Source of the DNA: an uncultured Alphaproteobacteria bacterium
GTDB lineage: Bacteria > Pseudomonadota > Alphaproteobacteria > RF32 > CAG-239
Assembly (NCBI GenBank): GCA_910576955.1
Contig: CAJTJB010000001.1
Location: forward strand, 1-64,000
Length of the DNA stretch: 64,000 nt
Reading direction: 5' to 3'
Part shown: positions 49,037-57,687 of the stretch, piece after piece
Position numbering within the stretch: the first letter of the stretch is position 1
Layout of the letters: each line of letters opens with the position of its first letter
Program-made: the position numbers and the translations under genes
Notes under the pieces: generated by a model
Seen by the model: the letters and a program-made list of their open reading frames with translations, nothing else
Databases searched by the model: none
Told to the model about the DNA's origin: nothing

Positions 49037-50680
49037 TTACACCAAGCGGCTTTGATTGATGGAGGCTTTAACGAACTCCACAAACAGCGGGTGCGGTGCG
49101 AACGGTTTGGATTTCAACTCGGGATGGAACTGCACGCCGATAAACCACGGATGGTCGGGACGTTCGACAATCTCCGGCAATTTACCGTCCGGCGATGTGC
49201 CGGAAATCATCATTCCGCCTTGCGCTAATTGGCTCTTATATTTGATATTAACCTCATAACGATGGCGATGGCGCTCGGAAATATGTGTTGTACCATATAC
49301 TTCGGCGGCTTTGGAATTGGGCGCCAAAACCGACTCGTATGCGCCTAATCGCATTGTGCCGCCCAAATCGCCGTCTTTATGGCGGATTTGCTTGGCGCCG
49401 TCTTTATCCCACTCGGTCATTAAGCCGACAACTGCCTCGCAATCTTCGGCAAGCTCGGTCGTGTTGGCGTTTTTAATCCCCAACACATTGCGCATGGTTT
49501 CAATGACCGCCATCTGCATTCCGAAACAAATACCTAAAAACGGAATGTTATGTTCACGGGCATATTTTACCGCGGCGATTTTGCCGGCTGTGCCGCGCAA
49601 GCCAAACCCGCCGGGGACGAGAATGCCGCTGACATCGGCAAGCCACTCATCCGGGCTTTCCTTTTCCAAAACCTCGGCATCAATCCATTTAATACGGACT
49701 TTATATTTATTGGCAATGCCGCCGTGGTTCAGCGCTTCGCCTAAAGACTTGTATGCCTCCAGCAGCTGCACATATTTGCCGACAACGGCAATGCGCACCT
49801 CGCCCTCGGGGGCTTTTAAGGTTTCGACAATCTTTTCCCAACGGCTTAAATCCGCATCAGGACATGGCAGCCCAAAGTAACGGCAGACGGCTTTATCCAT
49901 CCCCTCTTTGGAATATGCGAGCGGAACTTGGTAGATGTTGCTGACATCCAACGCGGCAATCACATTTTCTTCTTTGATATTACAAAACAGCGCGAGCTTT
50001 TTACGCTCGTTCTCGGGAATCGGCATTTGCGAACGGCAAAGCAACATATCGGGTTGAATGCCGTATTCCTGCAATTTCTTTACCGAGTGTTGGGTCGGTT
50101 TGGTTTTCAGTTCGCCCGCTGTCGGGATATATGGCAGCAGGGTCAGATGCAGAAACATTGTACGTTCACGCCCTAAATCATAAGCAAGTTGGCGAATCGC
50201 CTCCAGATACGGCTGCCCCTCAATATCGCCAACCGTGCCGCCGATTTCACACAATACAAAATCTTCGTCTTCCAAATCACTGATTATAAATTCTTTAATT
50301 TCATTGGTGACGTGCGGGATAACCTGAATGGTGGCGCCGAGATAATCGCCGTGGCGCTCTTTATCAATCACACGCTGATAAATTTTGCCAGTGGTGATGC
50401 TGTCGGTCTTTTTGGCTGCCACACCCGAAAAGCGCTCGTAATGCCCTAAATCCAAATCCGCCTCTGTGCCATCATCGGTCACAAACACTTCGCCGTGTTG
50501 AAACGGGCTCATCGTTCCGGGGTCGACGTTCAAATACGGATCAAGCTTTCTCAAGCGGACTTTAAAGCCTCGGCACTGCAGAACAGACGCCAACGACGCG
50601 GACGCCAGCCCCTTGCCTAAAGAAGAAACAACGCCGCCGGTGATGAATATAAATTTGGTTTTTGGATTTAGTTCAGACAT
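49037..50680 (-). CDS. pyrG: CTP synthase
   Basis: This 547-aa enzyme is full length. The synthetase domain has FITGGVVSSLGKGLASASLA and GGTVGDIEGQPYLEA. The glutaminase domain has FLGICFGMQMAVIE with the catalytic cysteine and GVQFHPELKSKPF with the His/Glu pair. It makes CTP from UTP, ATP and glutamine. It follows secG on the same strand but a terminator separates them. Confidence 0.97.
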   Translation of the reverse strand: MSELNPKTKFIFITGGVVSSLGKGLASASLASVLQCRGFKVRLRKLDPYLNVDPGTMSPFQHGEVFVTDDGTEADLDLGHYERFSGVAAKKTDSITTGKIYQRVIDKERHGDYLGATIQVIPHVTNEIKEFIISDLEDEDFVLCEIGGTVGDIEGQPYLEAIRQLAYDLGRERTMFLHLTLLPYIPTAGELKTKPTQHSVKKLQEYGIQPDMLLCRSQMPIPENERKKLALFCNIKEENVIAALDVSNIYQVPLAYSKEGMDKAVCRYFGLPCPDADLSRWEKIVETLKAPEGEVRIAVVGKYVQLLEAYKSLGEALNHGGIANKYKVRIKWIDAEVLEKESPDEWLADVSGILVPGGFGLRGTAGKIAAVKYAREHNIPFLGICFGMQMAVIETMRNVLGIKNANTTELAEDCEAVVGLMTEWDKDGAKQIRHKDGDLGGTMRLGAYESVLAPNSKAAEVYGTTHISERHRHRYEVNIKYKSQLAQGGMMISGTSPDGKLPEIVERPDHPWFIGVQFHPELKSKPFAPHPLFVEFVKASINQSRLV

Positions 50681-50711
50681 TTATCTACCCTTTTTTGGTT
50701 ATAATTGCAGT

Positions 50712-50745
50712 GAAAAAGGCACCTCCTTGAAAAGGTGCCTTATTT
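50712..50745 (-). terminator. terminator of the tpiA-secG operon
   Basis: AAGGCACCT/AGGTGCCTT stem (50716-50724, 50733-50741), followed by a T-run on the minus strand. Confidence 0.85.
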
Positions 50746-50766
50746 TGAGTTCTTATCGTCATCCGA

Positions 50767-51111
50767 TTATTCCGCTGCCGGTACGGTTGGCGTTTCTGCC
50801 GCGGCGTCCGGTACTGCCGGCACTGTCGGCGCGGTTTGCTGTAACGGCGCAACATCGGCAATAGAATCAGTTGTTCTGGTTTCGCCTTTATAATACAATG
50901 ACAGCAAAATAGAGGTGCAGAAGAAAATCGTTGCCAAGATAGCCGTGGTGCGTGTCAAAAGATTGCCTTTGCCGCGGGCTGACAAAAAGCTGTCGGCACC
51001 ATTGCCGCCGCCCAAGCCGCTCAATGCGTTGCCCGAGTTGCGCTGCATCAAAATCAGCACCACCAGCAGGAGAGCTACCATTAAATGAATTACTAACAAT
51101 ACAGATCCCAT
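50767..51111 (-). CDS. secG: preprotein translocase subunit SecG
   Basis: This 114-aa protein has two membrane helices (VLLVIHLMVALLLVVLILMQ and TAILATIFFCTSILLSLYY) joined by the SecG loop with SGLGGGNGADSFLSARG and NLLTRTT. A proline/threonine/alanine-rich tail follows, as in alphaproteobacterial SecG. It is an accessory part of the SecYEG channel. It lies 19 nt after tpiA. Confidence 0.93.
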   Translation of the reverse strand: MGSVLLVIHLMVALLLVVLILMQRNSGNALSGLGGGNGADSFLSARGKGNLLTRTTAILATIFFCTSILLSLYYKGETRTTDSIADVAPLQQTAPTVPAVPDAAAETPTVPAAE

Positions 51112-51130
51112 TTTTCTTATCCTTTTTTAA

Positions 51131-51892
51131 TTATTGTTTACAAGCTTCGCCGATGGCCATAAAGTCTGCCACTTTCAGGCTTGCCCCGCCGATTAAACCG
51201 CCGTCAACATCCGGCAGAGCCAAAAGTTCTTTGGCGTTAGACGGTTTCATGCTGCCGCCGTACAAGATACGCATTTTATTGGCATTCGCACGACCGAGTT
51301 TTTTGCCGATAACCTTGCGGATGGCGGCGTGTACTTCTTCAACTTCCGCTGCAGTCGGCGTTCTGCCCGTTCCGATTGCCCAAACCGGCTCGTAGGCGAT
51401 AACAACGTTTGAAGCGGTTGCAATTTCCGGAACAGAACCCATAATCTGCGCGGTGCAAACATCAATTGTTTTGCCGGCATCTTTTTCAGCCTCGGTTTCG
51501 CCGATACATATAATCACTTTTAAGCCGGCGTTAATGGCAGCAGCGGCTTTTTTGGCAATCAGTTCGTTTGATTCGTGATGGTCGGTGCGGCGTTCGGAGT
51601 GCCCGACGATAACGTATTGGCAGCCCAAATCTTTGAGCATCAGCGGACTGATGTCGCCGGTGTGTGCGCCTTTTCCATCAAAATGGCAATCTTGCGCGCC
51701 TAAAAGCACGCGTGACCCTTTAATTGCTTTTTTTGCGGATGTTAAAAGCGTAAAAGGCGGGCAAATCAAAAATTCACAATCTTTGCGGGCGGCTTTTTTA
51801 GCCTCGGCTGCAACGCCTTTTGCCAATGCGATGCCGTCTTCCAACAGGCCGTTCATTTTCCAGTTGCCGGCAATCAAAGTTTTTCTTACCAT
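51131..51892 (-). CDS. tpiA: triosephosphate isomerase
   Basis: This 253-aa TIM barrel has IAGNWKMNG (Asn/Lys), YVIVGHSERR (catalytic His), VIAYEPVWAIGTGRT (catalytic Glu and loop 6) and ILYGGSMKPSNA. It interconverts glyceraldehyde 3-phosphate and dihydroxyacetone phosphate. It is the first gene of an operon with secG and is divergent from ppiD. Confidence 0.97.
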   Translation of the reverse strand: MVRKTLIAGNWKMNGLLEDGIALAKGVAAEAKKAARKDCEFLICPPFTLLTSAKKAIKGSRVLLGAQDCHFDGKGAHTGDISPLMLKDLGCQYVIVGHSERRTDHHESNELIAKKAAAAINAGLKVIICIGETEAEKDAGKTIDVCTAQIMGSVPEIATASNVVIAYEPVWAIGTGRTPTAAEVEEVHAAIRKVIGKKLGRANANKMRILYGGSMKPSNAKELLALPDVDGGLIGGASLKVADFMAIGEACKQ

Positions 51893-52020
51893 TTGTGTAA
51901 TCCTTCTTAAATTATAAACTTCCCCCTTTTTAGCACAGGCATTTTTATTTTCCAGCCAAAAAGTAAAGTTGTTTACAAAAAAAATCTTAAAAAAAACGTT
52001 GAACAGATTTATAAATGAGA

Positions 52021-52048
52021 TTGCATAAATTTTTTTGGCTTTTATAAT
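52021..52048 (+). promoter_or_regulatory. promoter of ppiD-fmt
   Basis: TTGCAT (52021-52026), 16-nt spacer, TATAAT (52043-52048), about 34 nt before the ATG at 52082. Confidence 0.7.
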
Positions 52049-52081
52049 GAGCGCAATTCAGTTATTTTGGGATGGAAAAAA

Positions 52082-53953
52082 ATGATAAGTAAATTAGCTA
52101 AAGCAAAAGACAATTGGTTTTTCAAAATTATTTCAATCGCCGTTGCCGTCAGTTTCGTTTCGCTGTTCGGCGTGACCGGATATATCAGCACCGCCAGCCA
52201 AAACCAAACGGTTGTGAACGTGAACGGGCAAAAAATATCGCAGAGCGAATTTTCCTACCGCCTGCAAAAAGAGCTTAACGCCCTTAAAAGCCTTACCGGC
52301 GGCGAGCTTGATATCAGCGACGAGATGAGAAACACGCTGGCAGACGGCGTTTTGCGGCAGATTGTGAACGAAAGCGTTTTAGACCAGACAATGGTCAAAT
52401 ACGGCATTTATTTCCCGAAAGCCTTTGTACAGCAGGTCGTTTTCAGCCGTCCGGAATTTATTAATCCGGCAAACGGGCAGTTTCATCCCGAACTGTTTAA
52501 GCGCTACCTTTCAAACGCCGGCATGAGCGAGAGCGAATATATTGCCGCCGTTAAACGTATGATGGCGCAAAAAATTCTGGTGGACGATATGGTTGCCGAT
52601 TTCGGCGTGCCGCAGGTATTAAGCCAAGCCATTCACAAGATGGACAATCAGCGCAAGACTTTTAAATATGTGACCATTTCTCCGGCGGATATTAAAATTG
52701 AACGCAAAATTACCGACGATGAGATTAAGCAGTATTTTGATGATTTCTCCGAAAACTTTATGATTCCGGAAACTCGAGATGTTGAAGTCTTGTTTGTGCC
52801 GAATGAGGCTGTGTTGAAGAAATACGCGGCAAGTGACGAGATGGTGGAAGATTATTTCAAACAAAACAAAGCCGAACTTGACCAACCCGAAAAGCGCGAG
52901 GTTTTGCAGATGGTGTTTACGGACAAAGCAACTGCGGAAAAGGCATTGGCGCAAGTTAAAGCCGGTAAAGCTTTTGCCGATGTTGCCAAAACCTTAAAGG
53001 CGGAAAATGCCGACGAGCCGACTCTGGGTATTGTGGCGCAGGATGAACTCGCTGACGATTTGGCAGCCAAGGTGTTTGAAATGAAGACCAACGCGCCGGA
53101 AATGCTTGAAGTTGCAGACAGCTGGCAGGTTATCAGCATTAAAAACGTTATTCCGGCGAAAGAGGCGGTTTTTGCCGAGGTTAAACCGCAGATTATCGCT
53201 TTGTTGGAAAATGAGAATCTGTATGAGGCTTTACGCGAAGCCAGAGCAGAAATGGATGACGCTGCAAACGCCGGCAAGACGATGGCGGAAATCGGCGCAC
53301 AATTCGGCGTTAAGCCGCTTATCGTGGACGGCATCAGCGAAGAAACGCCAGTCAAAAATGCGCCGCAGGGTTTGCAGACGCTTGATTTCAACGAGATTGT
53401 CTTCTCTTACGGACTGGATGAAATCAGCGCGGCAGAAGAATTTGACGAGGGCGTTGCCTTGGTTAAGATTAACAAAATTACCGATGCACACCTGCCCGAG
53501 ATGGAGGCAATTAAGGATAAAATCGTCGCTTTATGGACGGTGCAGGAAAAGAACGCTCTTGCCAAAGAAATGGCCGAGAACATTATCAGCGACACCGAAG
53601 ACGGCAGTTCGCTTGCCGATGCAGCAAAAGCCCGCGGGCTTGAGGTGTTCCGCTCTTCACCGTTGAGCCGCAATGAAACCTTTGCCGGTTTGACTAAAGG
53701 CGAAATCAATGATCTGTTTATTGCCGAAGAGGGTAAGGTTGAATTGTTTGAACGCAGCGGCAATGCTTATATTTTGGCTGCGCCGTTTGAAACGGTCAAT
53801 TACAAAGACGAGCTGACCGAAGAAAAGCTTAAAGACGTTCAGGAGCGTGCCAAAGAATTGATGGCGGCAGATATGAACAAAGCAGCACTTGACAATTATG
53901 CCGCGGATTACAAAGTTAAAATCGACTATGATTTGGCAGGATTTTCCGAATAA
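52082..53953 (+). CDS. ppiD: periplasmic folding chaperone / peptidyl-prolyl isomerase (PpiD/SurA-like)
   Basis: Counting from the ATG at 52082 (MISKLAKAKD), this is a 623-aa protein with one N-terminal membrane helix (IISIAVAVSFVSLFGVTGYI) and a SurA_N-like domain (VNGQKISQSEFSYRLQKEL). A central parvulin-type rotamase region follows (REVLQMVFTDKATAEKALAQ, ADDLAAKVFEM), then a long second helical/rotamase part. PpiD helps secreted proteins fold as they leave SecYEG. Placement divergent to tpiA-secG and 1 nt before fmt is common in alphaproteobacteria. Confidence 0.9.
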   Translation: MISKLAKAKDNWFFKIISIAVAVSFVSLFGVTGYISTASQNQTVVNVNGQKISQSEFSYRLQKELNALKSLTGGELDISDEMRNTLADGVLRQIVNESVLDQTMVKYGIYFPKAFVQQVVFSRPEFINPANGQFHPELFKRYLSNAGMSESEYIAAVKRMMAQKILVDDMVADFGVPQVLSQAIHKMDNQRKTFKYVTISPADIKIERKITDDEIKQYFDDFSENFMIPETRDVEVLFVPNEAVLKKYAASDEMVEDYFKQNKAELDQPEKREVLQMVFTDKATAEKALAQVKAGKAFADVAKTLKAENADEPTLGIVAQDELADDLAAKVFEMKTNAPEMLEVADSWQVISIKNVIPAKEAVFAEVKPQIIALLENENLYEALREARAEMDDAANAGKTMAEIGAQFGVKPLIVDGISEETPVKNAPQGLQTLDFNEIVFSYGLDEISAAEEFDEGVALVKINKITDAHLPEMEAIKDKIVALWTVQEKNALAKEMAENIISDTEDGSSLADAAKARGLEVFRSSPLSRNETFAGLTKGEINDLFIAEEGKVELFERSGNAYILAAPFETVNYKDELTEEKLKDVQERAKELMAADMNKAALDNYAADYKVKIDYDLAGFSE

Positions 53954-54861
53954 TGCGCATTGTTTTTATGGGAACGCCGGACTTTTCGGTTCCGGTTTTG
54001 GAAAAGCTGATTGCCGAGCATAATGTTGCGGCGGTTTATACCAGAGCACCGAAAGTAAGCGGCAGAGGGAATCGGGTCAACAAGACGCCGATTCACCTGT
54101 TAGCAGAAAAGTTCGGTATTGAGGTGCGGACGCCTCGGACATTAAAAAGCGAGGAAGAACAGGTGATATTACGGGCATATAACGCCGATATAGCGATTGT
54201 GGCGGCATACGGGTTATTGTTACCGCAAGCGGTGTTGGATATGTTTCCGAAAGGTTGTATTAACGTGCACGCGTCCCTTTTGCCGAGGTGGCGCGGAGCA
54301 GCGCCGATTCAACGGGCGGTTGAGGCCGGCGACAGCGAGAGCGGTATTTCGATTATGCAGATGGCGTTGGCGCTTGATGCGGGCGATGTATTGAGCCAAA
54401 AAGCCGTGCCGATTACCTCGCAAACGACCGGCGGAGATTTGCATGACGCTTTGTCTGCCACGGGGGCTGATTTGCTGATTGATACCTTGCGTCGGCTTGA
54501 TGAGATTGTGCCGCAGAAGCAAGACGAAACATTGGTGACCTACGCCGAAAAGCTGGATAAAGCGGAGTGCCGTCTTGATTTTAATGCGCCGGCGGAGAAG
54601 CTTCAGGCAAAAATCAGGGCGTTTTCCCCCTACCCTGCGACCTATTTTATCTATAACGGCGAGCGGTTTAAGGTTTTGGGCGTCGAAACGGCGAATATGC
54701 AGGGAGCAGCTGGCGAAATTTTGGAAAGTGACGGACGTTTGGTTATCGCAACTGCCGACAACGCCTTAAATATCCTCAAAATCCAGCGCGAGGGCAAACA
54801 ACCGATGGCCACCCGCGATTTGTTGCGCGGATTTAAGTTTGAAAAAGGCGCAAAGCTTTAA
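53953..54861 (+). CDS. fmt: methionyl-tRNA formyltransferase
   Basis: This 302-aa enzyme has IVFMGTPDFSVPVLEKL, the catalytic NVHASLLPRWRGAAPIQRA (Asn/His) with the later aspartate in ALDAGDVLSQ, and a C-terminal OB-like domain (KIRAFSPYPATYF). It formylates the initiator methionyl-tRNA. Its start overlaps the ppiD stop by 1 nt (TAATG). No def gene lies beside it. Confidence 0.96.
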   Translation: MRIVFMGTPDFSVPVLEKLIAEHNVAAVYTRAPKVSGRGNRVNKTPIHLLAEKFGIEVRTPRTLKSEEEQVILRAYNADIAIVAAYGLLLPQAVLDMFPKGCINVHASLLPRWRGAAPIQRAVEAGDSESGISIMQMALALDAGDVLSQKAVPITSQTTGGDLHDALSATGADLLIDTLRRLDEIVPQKQDETLVTYAEKLDKAECRLDFNAPAEKLQAKIRAFSPYPATYFIYNGERFKVLGVETANMQGAAGEILESDGRLVIATADNALNILKIQREGKQPMATRDLLRGFKFEKGAKL

Positions 54862-54889
54862 AAATCGCTTAATTTATCTCTTTTTTTGC

Positions 54890-54917
54890 TTGATTATATA
54901 AAAATGTTGTATATACT
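54890..54917 (+). promoter_or_regulatory. promoter of tRNA-Leu
   Basis: TTGATT (54890-54895), 16-nt spacer, TATACT (54912-54917), about 25 nt before the mature tRNA 5' end. Confidence 0.65.
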
Positions 54918-54942
54918 CGGGGCAAATTTATTGTTGCAATCC

Positions 54943-55026
54943 GCGGGCGTGGTGAAATTGGTAGACACGCCAGACTTAGGATCTGGTGGCTTTGCTGTGA
55001 GAGTTCGAGTCTCTCCGTCCGCACCA
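54943..55026 (+). tRNA. tRNA-Leu (UAG)
   Basis: An 84-nt cloverleaf with acceptor stem GCGGGCG / CGTCCGC, anticodon stem CCAGA/TCTGG around loop CTTAGGA (anticodon TAG), a variable arm longer than in class I tRNAs, T-arm GAGAG-TTCGAGT-CTCTC and an encoded CCA end. It reads CUA and probably other CUN codons. A terminator starts within its CCA. Confidence 0.96.
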
Positions 55027-55049
55027 TCTTGTTTAAGATGGCTTTTTTT
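55024..55049 (+). terminator. terminator of tRNA-Leu
   Basis: CCATCTT-gttt-AAGATGG followed by seven Ts; the stem begins in the CCA end of the tRNA and lies 15 nt before the tig start. Confidence 0.85.
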
Positions 55050-55063
55050 GAGAAGAGAAATAA

Positions 55064-56392
55064 ATGAATATTAAAGAAGTAAAATCCGAAGGCTTGAGCC
55101 GCGAATATGAAGTTACCATCAGTGCCGCTGATTTTGAGGCTGCTGTTGAGGAAAAATTAAAAGAAATCGCCAAAAACGTCAGTATGGCAGGTTTCAGAGC
55201 TGGCAAAGTGCCGTTTGCAATGGTTAAGCAAAAATATCAGGGCAATGCTATGAGCGAAGCTGTTGACGATTTGCTGCGCGACGGCGTAAACGAAGTTTTG
55301 AAAGAAAAGAAAGTTCGTCCGGTGTTTACGCCTGATGTCGAACTGACAAAGTTTGAAGAAGGCAAAGACATTTTGTTCAAAGTTTCGATGGACATTATGC
55401 CGGAAATCGAGCTTAAAGATTTTTCCTCTATCAAAATTGAAAAGCCGGTGGCAGAAGTTCCGGCTGAAGAAGTTGAAAAAGCGCTTAACTATATGGCTGA
55501 AAGCCGCCGTGACAGCGTTAAGGTTGAAGAAGATCGCGCTACCGTTAAAGGCGACATTGCCGTTATCGACTTTGTCGGTTCTATTGACGGCGTTGAATTT
55601 GCCGGCGGCAAAGGCGAGGCTTATCCGTTGGAACTCGGCTCAAACTCATTCATTCCGGGCTATGAAGACCAGCTTATCGGCAAAAAAGCAGGTGAAGTTG
55701 TAGAAGTTAAGGCAACTTTCCCCGAAACATATCATGCTAAAGATTTGGCAGGCAAAGAAGCTTTGTTTGTGACTACCATCAAAGAAATCCGCACTATTAA
55801 AAAAGCTGAAATCAATGATGAATTTGCAAAATCTATGGGCGAAGAAAACCTTGACAAGCTCAAAGAAACCGTTAAGGGCAGAATCGCGCAGGATTATGAA
55901 ACTGCTTCAAAGATGAAAGCCAAACGTGCACTTTTGGACGCGTTGGACAAGGCTTACAAATTTGATGTTCCGGCAAAATTGGTTGATATGGAATATGACT
56001 CCATTGTTAAACAATATGAAAATGCCAAGAAGAACAACCAGCTTGACGAAGACGAGAAGAGCAAAAAAGAGGAAGATTTGCTTAAAGAATATAAAGAAAT
56101 CGCCGTTCGCCGCGTTAAACTCGGTTTGTTGCTTGCTGAAGTCGGCAATGAGGCTAAAATTGAAGTTACGCAAGAAGACATCAATAAAGCTATCATGAAC
56201 GAAGCACAGCGCTATCCGATGCAGGCAAAGGCTATTTTTGATTTCTATCTCAAAAACAAAGAGGCGATTGAGCGTCTGCGCACGTCTGTTTATGAAGAGA
56301 AAGTTATCGACCATGTTCTTTCTAAAGTCGAAACCAAAGAAAAGACGGTTTCGGTTGAAGATTTGTATAACTTTGAAGAGAAAAAAGCGTAG
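55064..56392 (+). CDS. tig: trigger factor
   Basis: This 442-aa protein has the ribosome-binding domain with GFRAGKVPFAMV (the signature GFRxGKxP), an FKBP-type isomerase domain (about 160-240; GDIAVIDFVGSIDGVEF, LGSNSFIPGYEDQL) and a long helical C-terminal chaperone domain (250-430). It binds nascent chains at the ribosome exit. It follows tRNA-Leu and is not followed by clpP-clpX-lon, which is a departure from the common order. Confidence 0.96.
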   Translation: MNIKEVKSEGLSREYEVTISAADFEAAVEEKLKEIAKNVSMAGFRAGKVPFAMVKQKYQGNAMSEAVDDLLRDGVNEVLKEKKVRPVFTPDVELTKFEEGKDILFKVSMDIMPEIELKDFSSIKIEKPVAEVPAEEVEKALNYMAESRRDSVKVEEDRATVKGDIAVIDFVGSIDGVEFAGGKGEAYPLELGSNSFIPGYEDQLIGKKAGEVVEVKATFPETYHAKDLAGKEALFVTTIKEIRTIKKAEINDEFAKSMGEENLDKLKETVKGRIAQDYETASKMKAKRALLDALDKAYKFDVPAKLVDMEYDSIVKQYENAKKNNQLDEDEKSKKEEDLLKEYKEIAVRRVKLGLLLAEVGNEAKIEVTQEDINKAIMNEAQRYPMQAKAIFDFYLKNKEAIERLRTSVYEEKVIDHVLSKVETKEKTVSVEDLYNFEEKKA

Positions 56393-56420
56393 TCTTTTTA
56401 AGGAAAACACTTTTGATAAA

Positions 56421-56446
56421 GCCCTCGGAAACGGGGGCTTTTTTTC
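56421..56446 (+). terminator. terminator of tig
   Basis: GCCCTCG-gaaa-CGGGGGC (one G-U pair) followed by seven Ts. Confidence 0.88.
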
Positions 56447-56479
56447 TTGTGGGAAGTGTTTGGGGAGATAATGTGTGGT

Positions 56480-56512
56480 TTATCTCGAGAGATTGCCACG
56501 TCGGCTAACGCC
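56480..56512. repeat. partial GATTGCC...GCAATGACG palindromic unit
   Basis: GATTGCCACGTCGGCTAACG leads into the tandem array; ATTGC here and GCAAT in the first array unit can pair, as in dispersed palindromic repeats seen in many bacterial genomes. Confidence 0.55.
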
Positions 56513-56650
56513 TCCTCGCAATGACGCGTAGAAAGGAGAGGATTGCGGCGGATTTGTTTCCTCGCAATGACGCGTAGAAAAGAGAGGATTGCGGCGGATT
56601 TGTTTCCTTGTTATGACGCGTAGAAAGGAGAAGATTGCGGCGGATTTGTT
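56513..56650. repeat. tandem 46-bp repeat, three copies
   Basis: Three direct copies (56513-56558, 56559-56604, 56605-56650) of a 46-nt unit containing GCAATGACGCGTAGAAAG and GGATTGCGGCGGATTTG. Copies 1 and 2 differ at one position; copy 3 has about five changes. Each unit holds an ATTGC/GCAAT pair. No gene is supported between 56393 and 56836. Confidence 0.85.
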
Positions 56651-56761
56651 TTATTGCAATACCGGACAATACTTACTACAAGCTATTGCTTATTTTATCT
56701 GTTTCCGTCTTATTTTTCATATCTTATTGTTTTGGCTTTTAAATATCGCATTCTATTAGTA

Positions 56762-56790
56762 TTGACAAAAGTCCAAAAATATGGTATATT
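56762..56790 (+). promoter_or_regulatory. promoter of the small lipoprotein gene
   Basis: TTGACA (56762-56767), 17-nt spacer, TATATT (56785-56790), about 46 nt before the ATG. Confidence 0.72.
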
Positions 56791-56836
56791 TATTTTACAA
56801 ATATAAATTTATTAACACTTATTTTTTTTAATTATT

Positions 56837-57187
56837 ATGAAAAAAATCTTTTTTGTTGTTGCTTTGGTCACAACAATTCTTTTCAGCAGCTGTTCAGACT
56901 CGTCCGCTAATGTTTCCGCTTCCAACGAAACACCTGCGAATGTCAGCAACGATATAACCGAAAACATCCCCACTACTTATAAGGATGTCAAAGTTATAAA
57001 CGTTCTTTTAACGACAGGTAACACTGTAAAAGGAGCTGCAACCGTCGCTTATCTCCTTTTGGAGAATAACGATGTTGTTGTTTTTAAAAACAAGTGGGTA
57101 GAGCCCCCGCTGACAAAAGAACAAGCTCGAAATATCATGATATTTCAGCTTGGCGGCACTGTGACTATGAAAGTTGCCGAGAAGTAA
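56837..57187 (+). CDS. small putative lipoprotein
   Basis: This 116-aa protein has a lipoprotein signal: IFFVVALVTTILFSSCSDSS, with the lipobox FSSC (cysteine at about 19). A Ser/Asn/Thr-rich linker of about 25 residues is followed by a compact 70-residue domain (YKDVKVINVLLTTGNTVKG, YLLLENNDVVVFKNKWVEPP). No family is recognised. No strong ribosome binding site precedes the ATG, but the promoter upstream and terminator downstream make it a self-contained gene. Confidence 0.65.
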   Translation: MKKIFFVVALVTTILFSSCSDSSANVSASNETPANVSNDITENIPTTYKDVKVINVLLTTGNTVKGAATVAYLLLENNDVVVFKNKWVEPPLTKEQARNIMIFQLGGTVTMKVAEK

Positions 57188-57205
57188 AAAACAAATTTGT
57201 AAAAC

Positions 57206-57242
57206 AAAAACCCCCGCATAAATTCAGCGGGGGTTTCTTTTT
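57206..57242. terminator. bidirectional terminator between the lipoprotein gene and rplS
   Basis: AACCCCCGC/GCGGGGGTT with a 9-nt loop, an A-run on the left and a T-rich tract on the right, so it can stop transcription from both convergent genes. Confidence 0.88.
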
Positions 57243-57258
57243 ACCTATGAGCAAAGCC

Positions 57259-57648
57259 CTATTCAGCGTTGTTTTTTGCTTTTGCCTGTGCGGACAAATC
57301 GTCTGCAATACGAGCAGAACGGCCACGCAACGCACGCAAGAAGTACAATTTTGCACGTCTTACTTTACCGATACGGGTTACTTCGATTTTCGCAACGTTC
57401 GGAGAATACAACGGGAATACGCGTTCTACGCCTTCGCCGAAAGAAATTTTACGAACGGTGAAAGAAGAATTCAAACCATCGTTTTTGCGGGCAATGCAGA
57501 TACCTTCATAAATTTGGATACGCTCACGGTCGCCTTCTTTAACTTTGGTGTGAACTTTAAGGGTGTCGCCAGCTTTGAAGTCAGGAATGTTCTTGCCTTC
57601 GGTCAATTTGGCAACTTGCTCTTTTTCAATATTTTCTAAAATGTTCAT
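57259..57648 (-). CDS. rplS: 50S ribosomal protein L19
   Basis: This 129-aa protein shows the L19 pattern IPDFKAGDTLKVHTKVKEGD, RIQIYEGICIARK and VKRIKFSP-like VERVFPLYSPNVAKIEV, ending in an RGRSARI tail. It lies at the 30S-50S interface. It is the last gene of ffh-rpsP-rimM-trmD-rplS, 39 nt after trmD. Confidence 0.97.
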   Translation of the reverse strand: MNILENIEKEQVAKLTEGKNIPDFKAGDTLKVHTKVKEGDRERIQIYEGICIARKNDGLNSSFTVRKISFGEGVERVFPLYSPNVAKIEVTRIGKVRRAKLYFLRALRGRSARIADDLSAQAKAKNNAE

Positions 57649-57687
57649 CAGTTTTACCTTTTATATAAATTTTTCAACTTTATACAC

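Noticed and set aside
54886..55074. 62-codon open frame across tRNA-Leu
   Set aside because: It reads through the tRNA gene and its terminator, so it is not a protein gene.
56513..56650. Considered as a CRISPR array
   Set aside because: The 46-nt units are contiguous with no unique spacers, and no cas genes are present.
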